From Longispora sp047121295 (GTDB lineage: Bacteria > Actinomycetota > Actinomycetes > Mycobacteriales > Micromonosporaceae), in contig NZ_CP139447.1 in NCBI RefSeq assembly GCF_047121295.1, forward strand, positions 4,464,001 to 4,528,000: a DNA stretch of 64,000 nucleotides, read 5' to 3'. This document shows, piece after piece, positions 51,936 to 60,106 of the stretch. The notes beneath the pieces are model-generated. The model worked only from the letters and a program-made list of their open reading frames with translations, did not search any database and was not told the origin of the DNA. The translations under genes and the position numbers were made by a program. Numbering within the stretch: position 1 is the first letter of the stretch; every line of letters starts with the position of its first letter.

Positions 51936-52783
51936 TCCGGCTGCGCGGCTGGGACGCGGTGCTCGGCATGAACCGCCGCAACGCGCGGATCGCCCGGGAG
52001 AACCCGGCGGAGGCGATCCGGCTGGTCAACAACAAGTACGCCACGAAGCAGGCGCTCACGGCCGCCGGCGCGCCGACCTCCCCGACACTGCGCCTGCTGC
52101 GGTCCCGGCGGGAGATCGCGGCGCTGGACTGGGACGCGCTGCCGGACTGCTGGGCGCTGAAGCCCAACCAGGGCCTGGGCGGCAGCGGCATCATGCTGTC
52201 CTTCGGCCGGGGTCGCGGCGGGTGGCGCTCGTCCTCGGGCCGGCCGGTCACCCGGGACATGGTGGTCGAGCAGCTGCGCCGGATCCTGGACGGCGAGTAC
52301 TCGCCCCGGCCCAGCGACTGGGCCCTGTTCGAGCCGCTGATCCGGGCACACCCGGACCTCGCCCGGCTGTCGCACCAGGGCCTGCCCGACATCCGGGTGA
52401 TCTGCGCGGGCGACGAGCCCCGGCTGGCGATGCTGCGGCTGCCCACCCGGTTCAGCGGCGGCCGGGCCAACCTGCACCAGCGCGCGATCGGCGCCGCCGT
52501 GGACCTCGACACCGGCCGGATCACCCACGCGCTGGTCGGCAAGGAGGCGACGGAGACGCACCCCGACACCGGGGAGCGGCTGATCGGCGCGGCCGTCCCG
52601 TACTGGCCGTACGTGCTCGACGCCGCGCGCCGGTGCGGGGCGGCGACGGGGTTGCGGTACCTGGGCGCGGACATCGTGGTCGACGCCGACCGGGGGCCGC
52701 TGATCCTGGAGGTCAACGCCCGGCCCGGCCTGCAGATCCAGAACGTCACCGGCCACGGGCTGATGTCGCAGGGGAGGCCCTGA
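51932..52783 (+). CDS. RimK-related ATP-grasp ligase (alpha-L-glutamate ligase-like)
   Basis: 283 residues. ATP-grasp features: NNKYATKQALTAAGAPTSPT at the N-terminus, WALKPNQGLGGSGIMLS (nucleotide-binding lysine and Gly-rich loop), LPDIRVICAGDEPRLAMLR, and the metal-binding ADIVVDADRGPLILEVNARPGLQIQN. The length and text fit the RimK-related glutamate-ligase-like family (ATPgrasp_ST). It should form an amide or peptide bond on a glutamate-type substrate. Overlaps the retropepsin-7TM gene by 4 bases and the next gene by 1. Confidence 0.83.
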   Translation: MIRLRGWDAVLGMNRRNARIARENPAEAIRLVNNKYATKQALTAAGAPTSPTLRLLRSRREIAALDWDALPDCWALKPNQGLGGSGIMLSFGRGRGGWRSSSGRPVTRDMVVEQLRRILDGEYSPRPSDWALFEPLIRAHPDLARLSHQGLPDIRVICAGDEPRLAMLRLPTRFSGGRANLHQRAIGAAVDLDTGRITHALVGKEATETHPDTGERLIGAAVPYWPYVLDAARRCGAATGLRYLGADIVVDADRGPLILEVNARPGLQIQNVTGHGLMSQGRP

Positions 52784-53082
52784 TGCGGTGGTTCCCCCTG
52801 ACCGTCAAGGTCACGATCGCGCTGGCCGCCGGCGGTTTCCTGGCCGTCAGCGTCGCCACGGCGAAGCCGCCCCGGCCGGCCGCCGAACCGCCGGCGGTCG
52901 TCACCGACCAGCGGGCGCTGGACCTCGGCAGGCTGACGGACCGGCCCCGGAGCTCCCCGACCCCCACCCCGACCCGGGCCCGTCCCCCGCAGCCGACACC
53001 GACGCCGCCGCCCACTCAGGCGGACGATCCGGACCTCCCGGTCGACGAGGACGAGGACGAGCTGCCCGAGTTCCCCGGCTGA
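52783..53082 (+). CDS. Short membrane-anchored protein with acidic tail
   Basis: 99 residues: membrane helix or signal (about 5-27), a Pro-Thr-Arg-rich stretch, and a C-terminus dense in Asp/Glu (DLPVDEDEDELPEFPG). It overlaps the ATP-grasp stop by one base (TGATG), so it belongs to the operon. The Glu/Asp tail could be an acceptor for ligase-added residues; this is a guess. It resembles in layout the 173-residue anchored protein at 48.1 kb. Confidence 0.65.
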   Translation: MRWFPLTVKVTIALAAGGFLAVSVATAKPPRPAAEPPAVVTDQRALDLGRLTDRPRSSPTPTPTRARPPQPTPTPPPTQADDPDLPVDEDEDELPEFPG

Positions 53083-53148
53083 ACGGGGCCCCGGGCCGGC
53101 CCGGAGCGTGTCTATATTGGAGGCCTCAGCGGGGCGACGGGGGTCGAC

Positions 53149-54432
53149 ATGCGGCAGCGATGGATCACCGTCGGCGTGTGCGTCGCCGCCGCGGCGGCGC
53201 TGGCGGCGTTCCTGCACACCGAGCGGATGGACCCGCCGAGCCACCCGCTGCCGGCTGTTCCCGGCCCGGGCCTGGCGCTCGACGGCGAGCCCCGTGGGTT
53301 CGTGACCCGCACCCGGAACGACATCGGGTACGCCGCGTGGGTCACCGGCGACGTCGCGCACGTCGGCGCGCTGCGCCTGGCGACGAACAGCCCGGCCTGG
53401 CCGGCCCGGGGGCTGGGCGACGCCACAGGCGTGGAGGGGTTGCTGGCCTTCCCCGACGCCCTGGTCCTCACGGTGCGCCGCAATCCGCTCCTGAGCCCCT
53501 CCGACCGCCTCCTGGTCGTGCTGGACCCGGCGACCGGCGCGACCCGGTGGACGGCCGACTACTTCGACCAGGGCTCCGACCTCGCGTTCTACGAGGACGT
53601 CGTGGTGCTCGGCTCGCGCGCGGCGCGGAGCACCCGGGGGCTGGACTGGAGGACCGGGGCCGAGCGCTGGTCCCTGCCGGACCCGGCCACCGGCGAGGTG
53701 ACCGCCGCGCCGATCAGCGGGCCCGACCCGGCGGTGCCGCTGCAGGACACCCGGCTGTTCCAGATCGTCCACCACGACACCCTGCACACCTACGACGTGC
53801 GGACCGGCACGCTCACCGGCACGCTGTCGCTGGCGGAGAGCCGATCCGACGCCGTCGTCGTGGGGAACACCCTGGTCGTGAACGAGTTCCGGCGCGCCGT
53901 GGCCTACGACGTGACCGGCGCGACGCCGGCCCGGACCCTGGTCCGGGCCGACGACCAGCACAGCGTGACCAGTGTCGCCGGCTGCGGGGCCGGCCGGATC
54001 TGCCTGATCCTCGGCGGGCTGCCCAAGGTCCGACCGAGCCTGCGCGCGTTCGACGCCGCCACCGGTCGGGAGCTGTGGCGGGCTGAGTCCCCGGAGAGCC
54101 ACGACACGACGATCGGCACCGCCGGCACGAGCGTGTTCACGGCGGGCGCCCTGTACTCGCCGACCGGCGCACTGTTGTCCGACGACCGCGACACGTGGAA
54201 CTCCTCGCCGAGGCCCTCGCTCGGCCACGTGACGGACGGTCGGCTCATCGAGCTGGCGTACACCGAGAGCTACAGCTCGGACACCGCCGTGCGGGTGAGC
54301 TGGGTGTCGACCGCCGACGGGGCCCGGACCAGGCTGGGCTCGGTGACCGGCGACCCTCGGTCGTGCTCGTGGACCGAACGTTTCCTGCTGTGCGCGCGGC
54401 GCGGGGCCCTGGGCGTGTGGGCGCTCGCGTAG
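53149..54432 (+). CDS. Secreted PQQ-like beta-propeller protein
   Basis: 427 residues with an N-terminal signal-anchor (WITVGVCVAAAAALAAFL) and propeller repeats of the PQQ/quinoprotein type (VLDPATGATRWTADY, TRGLDWRTGAERWSL, RAFDAATGRELWRAE). No quinone-binding catalytic residues can be identified, so it is more likely a binding scaffold. Two Cys pairs occur late (GCGAGRIC, SCSWTERFLLC). It lies 66 bases after the ligase operon and may belong to it. Confidence 0.72.
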   Translation: MRQRWITVGVCVAAAAALAAFLHTERMDPPSHPLPAVPGPGLALDGEPRGFVTRTRNDIGYAAWVTGDVAHVGALRLATNSPAWPARGLGDATGVEGLLAFPDALVLTVRRNPLLSPSDRLLVVLDPATGATRWTADYFDQGSDLAFYEDVVVLGSRAARSTRGLDWRTGAERWSLPDPATGEVTAAPISGPDPAVPLQDTRLFQIVHHDTLHTYDVRTGTLTGTLSLAESRSDAVVVGNTLVVNEFRRAVAYDVTGATPARTLVRADDQHSVTSVAGCGAGRICLILGGLPKVRPSLRAFDAATGRELWRAESPESHDTTIGTAGTSVFTAGALYSPTGALLSDDRDTWNSSPRPSLGHVTDGRLIELAYTESYSSDTAVRVSWVSTADGARTRLGSVTGDPRSCSWTERFLLCARRGALGVWALA

Positions 54433-54518
54433 TACCAGATCAGGCATTGACGGGGTTGAGGTGTCTGAATCGTGGTAATTGTAGGACTCCGTGCTGGTGA
54501 CCCCGGGGGTGCGTCGCG

Positions 54519-55766
54519 ATGCGTCGAGCAGGTCGACTGTGGTGCGGGGCGGCCGTCGCGTTCGCCGTGCTGGCGGCGTTCCCGGGCTGCACCGCGCACA
54601 AGCCCAAGCCGACCAGCGCGGCGCGCACCGCCCAGGGCGACGCCATCGTCGCGACCGCCCGGGACTTCCTGGCGAAGAACAACCTCCGGGCGATCCTGCT
54701 GCGGGTGACCGTGGACGGGAAGGACGTGGCCACCGAGGCGCTGGGCACGTCGCTCGACGGGGTGCCGGCCACGACGGCGATGCGGTTCCGCAACGGGGCG
54801 GTCGCCTTCGCCTACATCAGCACCCTGCTGCTGCGGTTCGTCGACGAGAAGAAGGTCGGCCTCGACGACCCGGTCGAGCGCTGGATGCCCACGTTGCCCG
54901 AGGCCGGCAAGGTCACCCTGCGGATGCTGGCGAACCACACGTCGGGGTACCCCGACTACGAGACCTACCCGGAGTTCCAGCGGGCGTTCTACGCCGACCC
55001 GTTCCAGCCCTGGCCGTACGAGCGCCGGCTGGGCTACGCGTTCAGCCGCCCCCAGGTGTCGGCCCCCGGCACGAACTGGAGCTACGCGCACACCAACTTC
55101 ATGATCCTCGGCGAGATCCTCGCGAAGGTCGGCGGCAAGCCGTTGGACGTCCTGCTCCGGGAGCGGGTCCTCGCCCCGATGGGCCTGACCCACACGACCG
55201 CCACCGACACCGGGGCCATTCCCGAGCCGGTGCTGCACGCGTACACCTCGGAACGCCGTGGGGCGCTCGGCATCGCGGCCCAGACCGCGTTCTCCGAGGA
55301 GTCGACGTTCTGGAACGCCGACTGGGGCACCCCGACCGGCGCCAGCCAGACCACCACCATCGAGGACCTGGACCGCACGGCCATCGCGGTCGGCACCGGC
55401 AAGCTGCTGTCCCCGTCGAGCTACCACGCGATGACCGATCAGAGCCTGCTCGGGTTCGGCCAGAAGCTCGACACCTGCGTGCCCTCGTGCTTCACCCAGG
55501 TGACCGGGTACAACTACGGCCTGGGCGTGGTGCGCTCGGGAAACTGGCTGCTGCAGAACCCACTGCTCGGCGGGTACGCGGCGACGATGGCGTACCTGCC
55601 CGCCGGAAAGGTCGCCATCTCGGTGGCCGTCACGTTCCTGCCGGGCGCGTTCGACTGCGATGGTCGCTACCCGAACCTCAGCGACGCGCTGTTCCGGCTC
55701 ATCGGCCAGTCGATGGCGCCCCAGGACGCCCCGCCACCGGCACCGGCGCACGTCCGCGCCTGCTGA
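54519..55766 (+). CDS. Beta-lactamase-fold lipoprotein lacking the catalytic residues
   Basis: 415 residues with lipobox AAFPGC. The class C beta-lactamase/D,D-peptidase fold is clear: VGLDDPVERWMPTLPEAGKV, LANHTSGYPDY, LAPMGLTHTTATD. But the SxxK motif reads A94-V-A-F97 in FRNGAVAF, so both the nucleophile and the Lys are gone; YxN is Y189-A-H191 and the HxG motif is GGYAAT. It should not hydrolyse beta-lactams or peptides and may bind a wall fragment or partner. Confidence 0.8.
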   Translation: MRRAGRLWCGAAVAFAVLAAFPGCTAHKPKPTSAARTAQGDAIVATARDFLAKNNLRAILLRVTVDGKDVATEALGTSLDGVPATTAMRFRNGAVAFAYISTLLLRFVDEKKVGLDDPVERWMPTLPEAGKVTLRMLANHTSGYPDYETYPEFQRAFYADPFQPWPYERRLGYAFSRPQVSAPGTNWSYAHTNFMILGEILAKVGGKPLDVLLRERVLAPMGLTHTTATDTGAIPEPVLHAYTSERRGALGIAAQTAFSEESTFWNADWGTPTGASQTTTIEDLDRTAIAVGTGKLLSPSSYHAMTDQSLLGFGQKLDTCVPSCFTQVTGYNYGLGVVRSGNWLLQNPLLGGYAATMAYLPAGKVAISVAVTFLPGAFDCDGRYPNLSDALFRLIGQSMAPQDAPPPAPAHVRAC

Positions 55767-55844
55767 CCCTTCCTCGACCGGCGCGCGCGGTGCGAGGATG
55801 TCAGGATCGGCGCGACCGGCCGCCGGCTGACCTCAGGAGCGGCC

Positions 55845-56306
55845 GTGCGCATTCCCCGGGCCGCGCTCCCCCTGCTCCACCGGCTGCGGCGGGCGTACCG
55901 GCGGGTCCTCAAGCCGAGGACCCACGGCGTGAAGGTGCTGGTCCTGCACCCGGACCACGCGGGCGGGTTCCTGCTCGTCCGGCACTCCTACGGCGACCGG
56001 GACGTGTGGGGCCTGCCCGGCGGCGGCTACCGGCCCCGGCGCGAGTCCCCGGAACACGCCGCCCGCCGGGAGTGCCGGGAGGAACTCGGGATCGAACTCA
56101 CCTCCGTGGAACGGGTCAGCGAGCACCTGACCGGCGAGGGCGGGCGGGGCCACCTCACCGTCCTGAGCGGCCGGGCCGTGTCCGCCGACCTGCGGCCGAA
56201 CGAGGAGATCGACGCCACCGCGTGGGTGCCGCTGGACCTGTCGGGGCTGCCGGCGGAGTGGCGGGTATCGGCGCGGGCGAGGGCGGCGGCCGACGCCGTC
56301 CGGTGA
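55845..56306 (+). CDS. NUDIX hydrolase
   Basis: 153 residues from GTG 55845 (CAGGAG upstream). Complete NUDIX box GGYRPRRESPEHAARRECREELGIEL. The N-terminus is basic (RRAYRRVLKPRTHGVKVLV). Members clean up or signal with nucleoside diphosphate derivatives; the substrate cannot be told. Confidence 0.82.
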   Translation: MRIPRAALPLLHRLRRAYRRVLKPRTHGVKVLVLHPDHAGGFLLVRHSYGDRDVWGLPGGGYRPRRESPEHAARRECREELGIELTSVERVSEHLTGEGGRGHLTVLSGRAVSADLRPNEEIDATAWVPLDLSGLPAEWRVSARARAAADAVR

Positions 56307-56336
56307 TCCCGGCACCGGCGTCGGGCGGGCGGCCGG

Positions 56337-57056
56337 TCAGAATCCGGCGAGGAACAGCAGGCCGGCGACCACGAGCCCGGCCTCGACCAGGCGGACGAAG
56401 ACCCTGTCGCTGATCCTCCCCACGATCCTCTTGCCCGCCCAGGCCCCGGCGAGGGTGGCCGGCACCAGCGCCGCGCCCAACAACAGGACCCTGCGCGTGA
56501 GGAGTTCCCCGGCGCCGTACGCGGCGATCTTCGCGCTGTGCAGGGTCAGGGCGCAGGCGGCCTCGGTACCGATGAAAACCGCCCGGCGCAGGCCCTTGGC
56601 GAGGAAGAACGGGGCGGTCAGCGGGCCGACGGATCCCAACAGCGCGGACCCGAACCCGGAGGCCGCGCCCACCGCGACGAACGCCGCGTCGGAGGGCGGC
56701 GGGGGATGCGGGTTGCGTCGCCGCCACACCACGATGGCGATCAGGAACGCGCCGAGCAGGCGTTTCAGCGGGGACAACGGCGCGTGCGCGAGCAGCAGGG
56801 CCCCGACGACGGCCAGCGGCACGGCGCCGGCGGCGAACCGGCCGATCAGCCGCCAGTCGAGGTCACGCCGGTTGAACCAGACCCGCCCACCGTTGCTGGC
56901 CAGCTGCGCGATCGTCAGGACCGGCACCGCGACGCGTAGCCCGAACAGGCCGGTGAACACGGGCAGCAGCAGCACTCCCCCGCCGAAGCCGGCGACGGCC
57001 GACAGCAGCGCGAGGGCGAACGCGGCCACCGAGGCCCACACCAGAGTCATGATCAC
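56337..57056 (-). CDS. TSUP (TauE/SafE) membrane transporter
   Basis: 239 residues (GTG 57056, or ATG 57050), about eight membrane segments with the repeat motifs ALLSAVAGFGGGVLLLPVF and GAASGFGSALLGSVGPLTAPFF. Predicted exporter of sulfur-containing or other organic anions. A second TSUP protein, only distantly similar, is at 7.2-8.1 kb. Confidence 0.82.
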   Translation of the reverse strand: MIMTLVWASVAAFALALLSAVAGFGGGVLLLPVFTGLFGLRVAVPVLTIAQLASNGGRVWFNRRDLDWRLIGRFAAGAVPLAVVGALLLAHAPLSPLKRLLGAFLIAIVVWRRRNPHPPPPSDAAFVAVGAASGFGSALLGSVGPLTAPFFLAKGLRRAVFIGTEAACALTLHSAKIAAYGAGELLTRRVLLLGAALVPATLAGAWAGKRIVGRISDRVFVRLVEAGLVVAGLLFLAGF

Positions 57057-57098
57057 CGCCGCATCCTGCCACCAGACCGGGCACGCGGCACCGGTGGC

Positions 57099-57641
57099 TC
57101 AGCCCTCCGCCAGCGCCAGGAGCTTGGTGACCGTCGCCCAGTTCCGGGTGGTGCAGTCCGTCCCCCGCAGCCGCTTCTGCCAGAAGTCGGGGCCGAGCCG
57201 GGTCTCCAGGATCCCGGTGGGCAGCCAGACGTACAGCTCCCGGCCGACCGCGCGGACCTCGTCGGGCGCGTAGGACGCCGGGTCGAGGCCGTCGAGCCGC
57301 GCCGGGTCGAACTCCTCGTTGCAGAATCCCACGAGAAATTGCTTGGGCAGCGCCGTGCCGTGCGGCAACGGATTGCCGGCGACAACCGCCGAGAGCTCTT
57401 CCCGGGTACGGATGTGCACCGCGATCGTCAGCCCCAGCTCCTCGGTGATCCGGGCGGCCAGCGCGCGCCCCACGGCGGCCGGGTCGGCGTCGTCGCTGGT
57501 GAACACGGCGTTGCCGCTCTGCAGCAGGGTCGCCACGTCGGTGTGCCCGAGGCCGGTCAGGAGGTCGCGGAGCCGGGCCATCGGGATCTTGTTGTGGCCG
57601 CTGACGTTGATGCCGCGCAGCAGTGCGACGTACCTGATCAT
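57099..57641 (-). CDS. DUF1697 family protein
   Basis: 180 residues with the DUF1697 signature YVALLRGINVSGHNKIPMARLRDLL and TLLQSGNAVFTSDD. Cytoplasmic, unknown function, common in soil bacteria. It lies upstream of the TSUP gene on the same strand (42 bases apart). Confidence 0.85.
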   Translation of the reverse strand: MIRYVALLRGINVSGHNKIPMARLRDLLTGLGHTDVATLLQSGNAVFTSDDADPAAVGRALAARITEELGLTIAVHIRTREELSAVVAGNPLPHGTALPKQFLVGFCNEEFDPARLDGLDPASYAPDEVRAVGRELYVWLPTGILETRLGPDFWQKRLRGTDCTTRNWATVTKLLALAEG

Positions 57642-57761
57642 GGCCGCAGCCTAGCCCAACCGCCCACGGCCCGACGCCCGCCGACGCCGCGCGGCGCCCG
57701 CGCTGGCCGCCGCCCGCCGCCATCCGTCGTGCCCCAGGGGCGGCGGGGCCGGCCGGCCCGC

Positions 57762-59000
57762 TCAGCCGGCCGGCCGGGGCTCGGCCTCGGCGCGCTGACG
57801 GCGGAACACCGGAACCGCCAGGCCGACCAGCGCGGCCCCGGCGACGGTCGCCAGCCCGCCGCTGACGGCGCTGAACGCCGGGCTGACCAGCGACCCGACG
57901 GCCCCGGCCCGGAAGTTGCCGAGCTGCGGGCACCCGACGCCGACGACGTACTCGGCGGCGCTCACCCGGCCCCGGTACCGGTCGGGCGTGGCCGCCTGCA
58001 CGACTGCCGTGCGGAACACGACGGACACGACGTCGGCGGCCCCGGCGAGGACGAGCAGCGCGAGCGCGAGCCACAGGCTGCCCGCCAGGCCGAACCCGGC
58101 GAGGCCGGCGCCCCACACCGCGCCGGCGATCAGGATGGCGCGGCCCTGGCGGGTGACGTGCGCGACCGGGCCGGACAGGGCCGAGCCGATGACGCCGCCG
58201 ATGGCGGGGGCGGCCGTGAGCAGGCCGAGGGTGACCGCGCCGCCGCCGAACCGCTCGTCGTTGATGGCCGGGAACAGCGCGAACGGCATGCCGAGCACCG
58301 TGGCGCTGATGTCGGCGAGGAACGCGCCGGCGATCACCTTGTGGCCCCGGATGAACCGCAGGCCCTCGCCGACGGCGCGCAGGCCGGGGCGGGCGGCGCC
58401 GCCCTCGGGCGGCATCGGCGGGAGCCGGAGGACGCCGTACAGGGCGGCGGCGAAGCTCAGGGTGTCGATCAGGTAGCAGGCGCGCAGGCCCCAGCCGGTG
58501 GCGACGGCGCCGGCGAGCATCGGGCCGACCGTGACCGCGCCGTGCATGGTGAGCATGCCGAGGGCGGCCCCGGCGGGCAGGCTGGCCGGGGCCAGGAGGC
58601 GCGGCATGAAGGTGCGCCGGGCGGGATGGTTGACGGAGCTGAGGACGGACTGGGCGGCGACGAGCAGGTACAGCAGCCACAGTTGGCGCAGGTCGGCGAA
58701 GGCCTGGACGGCGAACAGGGCCGAGATCCCGGCCAGGCCCCCGCTGGTCGCGAGGACGAGCCGGCGCCGGTCCATGGCGTCGATCAGGGAGCCGCCGAGC
58801 AGGCCGACCACGATCGACGGCACCGCCATCGCGAGCCCCACGGCGCCGACGGCGGCCGAGGACCGGGTCAGGGTGTACACCTGCAACGCGACGGCGAAGG
58901 TGGTCATCTGGCCGCCGACGGACGACAGGGCCGAGCCGATCCACAGCCGGCGGAAGGCGGGCGACTCGCGCAGCGGGCGGGTGTCCAACAGGATTCTCAT
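57762..59000 (-). CDS. MFS transporter (MFS_3, enterobactin-exporter-like)
   Basis: 412 residues from ATG 59000 with GGAG seven bases upstream. About 12 membrane segments; inter-helix motif GLLGGSLIDAMDRRRLV; VVQAATPDRYRGRVSAAEYVVGVG late in the sequence is typical of this MFS branch. Substrate unknown. No regulator adjoins. Confidence 0.85.
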   Translation of the reverse strand: MRILLDTRPLRESPAFRRLWIGSALSSVGGQMTTFAVALQVYTLTRSSAAVGAVGLAMAVPSIVVGLLGGSLIDAMDRRRLVLATSGGLAGISALFAVQAFADLRQLWLLYLLVAAQSVLSSVNHPARRTFMPRLLAPASLPAGAALGMLTMHGAVTVGPMLAGAVATGWGLRACYLIDTLSFAAALYGVLRLPPMPPEGGAARPGLRAVGEGLRFIRGHKVIAGAFLADISATVLGMPFALFPAINDERFGGGAVTLGLLTAAPAIGGVIGSALSGPVAHVTRQGRAILIAGAVWGAGLAGFGLAGSLWLALALLVLAGAADVVSVVFRTAVVQAATPDRYRGRVSAAEYVVGVGCPQLGNFRAGAVGSLVSPAFSAVSGGLATVAGAALVGLAVPVFRRQRAEAEPRPAG

Positions 59001-59122
59001 GGCATGACTCCGGACGGTGCGGGTGGAGGAAGACTCCACGCCTGCGCGTCGTGGTCAGTCCCGGCCGGCGAACGGGCCAGGGTCGCGATGCTAGCCGATC
59101 GGCGACCCCGGCCGGTACGCGT

Positions 59123-59437
59123 TTACTCCAGCGGCAGGCCGGCCTCGGCCCAGTCCTCGATCCCCTCCCGGTACTTGCGGACGTTCGTGTAGCCGAGCGC
59201 CGTCAGCCGGTCGGCGACCTGGCCGCTGTTCGGGCAGGACGGGTTCGAGCAGTAGGTGACGATCGCGGCGTCGAGGTCGGGCAGCAGCTCGCCGGCCCGG
59301 GCCGCGACCTCGCCGGGCGCCAGGGGCAGCGCGCCGGGCAGGTGGCGCTGCGCGTGGTAGGTCGCGCCGAGCGCGTCGAGGATGGTCACGGTGCCGAGGG
59401 ACGCGACGAGTTCGTCACGGGTGATCAGGGTGGTCAC
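59123..59437 (-). CDS. Single-domain rhodanese-like protein
   Basis: 104 residues from GTG 59437 (TTGGAG six bases upstream; a TTG four codons earlier also fits). Active-site loop VTYCSNPSCPNSGQVA with the catalytic Cys; EGIEDWAEAGLPLE is the usual C-terminus. Sulfurtransferase-fold, possibly sulfur-species detoxification. It diverges from a TetR gene with dyads between and inside the start region. Confidence 0.85.
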   Translation of the reverse strand: MTTLITRDELVASLGTVTILDALGATYHAQRHLPGALPLAPGEVAARAGELLPDLDAAIVTYCSNPSCPNSGQVADRLTALGYTNVRKYREGIEDWAEAGLPLE

Positions 59438-59456
59438 GAGGATCTCCAATGGATAT

Positions 59457-59508
59457 GGACTACAGTCCGGTTATGGCCTCCGACGTTAACGGACCGCAGT
59501 CCGGTTAT
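59457..59508. promoter_or_regulatory. Paired operator-like sites at the rhodanese/tetR junction
   Basis: GGACTACAGTCC (59457-59468) and GGACCGCAGTCC (59491-59502) are near-palindromes; each is followed by GGTTAT, giving a 12-base direct repeat (cagtccggttat) at 59463 and 59497. The second lies inside the first codons of tetR if translation starts at 59473. Confidence 0.5.
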
Positions 59509-60099
59509 CAAGAGCTGCTCCAGTTGCGCACGTCACCCCCGACCGAGCGCGCCGACGCCGCCCGCAACCGGGCGACCGTGCTGGACGTCGCCGCCCGGCT
59601 GTTCGCCGAGCACGGCGCCGACCAGGTGTCGATGGACGCGATCGCCACCGCCGCCGGGGTCGGCAAGGGCACGCTGTTCCGCCGGTTCGGCGACCGGGCC
59701 GGGCTGGCCGCCGCCCTGCTCGACGCGCGCGAACGCGACCTGCAGGAGGCGATCCTCGGCGGCCCGCCCCCGCTCGGCCCGGGCGCGCCCGCCGCCGACC
59801 GGCTCGCGGCGTTCGTCGGCGCGTACCTCGACTACCTGCTCGGGCACCTGGACCTGGTCCGGATGTCGGAGACCGCCGCGCCGGGCGCCCGGTACCGGAT
59901 CGGGGCCTACCGGTTCTGGCACCGGCACGTCGCGCTGCTGCTCGCCGGCACCGCCGCCGACCCCGACTACGCCGCGCACGCCCTGCTGGCCACCCTGGGC
60001 GCCGAGCACGTCACGGCGCTGCTGCCGGTACTCGGCGCCGGCCGGCTCCGGGCCGGCGCGCTGCGATCCGCAGAAGATATGGGAAAAAGCACCCTATAG
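59473..60099 (+). CDS. TetR-family regulator divergent from rhodanese
   Basis: 208 residues from ATG 59473; the start is uncertain because operator-like sites overlap it, and TTG codons further in (near 59524) could serve. HTH: GADQVSMDAIATAAGVGKGTLFRRFGDRAGL. The ligand domain is typical of TetR_N plus a short C-terminal bundle. Probably controls itself and the rhodanese gene. Confidence 0.83.
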   Translation: MASDVNGPQSGYQELLQLRTSPPTERADAARNRATVLDVAARLFAEHGADQVSMDAIATAAGVGKGTLFRRFGDRAGLAAALLDARERDLQEAILGGPPPLGPGAPAADRLAAFVGAYLDYLLGHLDLVRMSETAAPGARYRIGAYRFWHRHVALLLAGTAADPDYAAHALLATLGAEHVTALLPVLGAGRLRAGALRSAEDMGKSTL

Positions 60100-60106
60100 T
60101 TCCCCT

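Noticed and set aside
54519..55766. Calling the lipoprotein a functional beta-lactamase
   Set aside because: The Ser and Lys of SxxK and the Asn of YxN are all missing.
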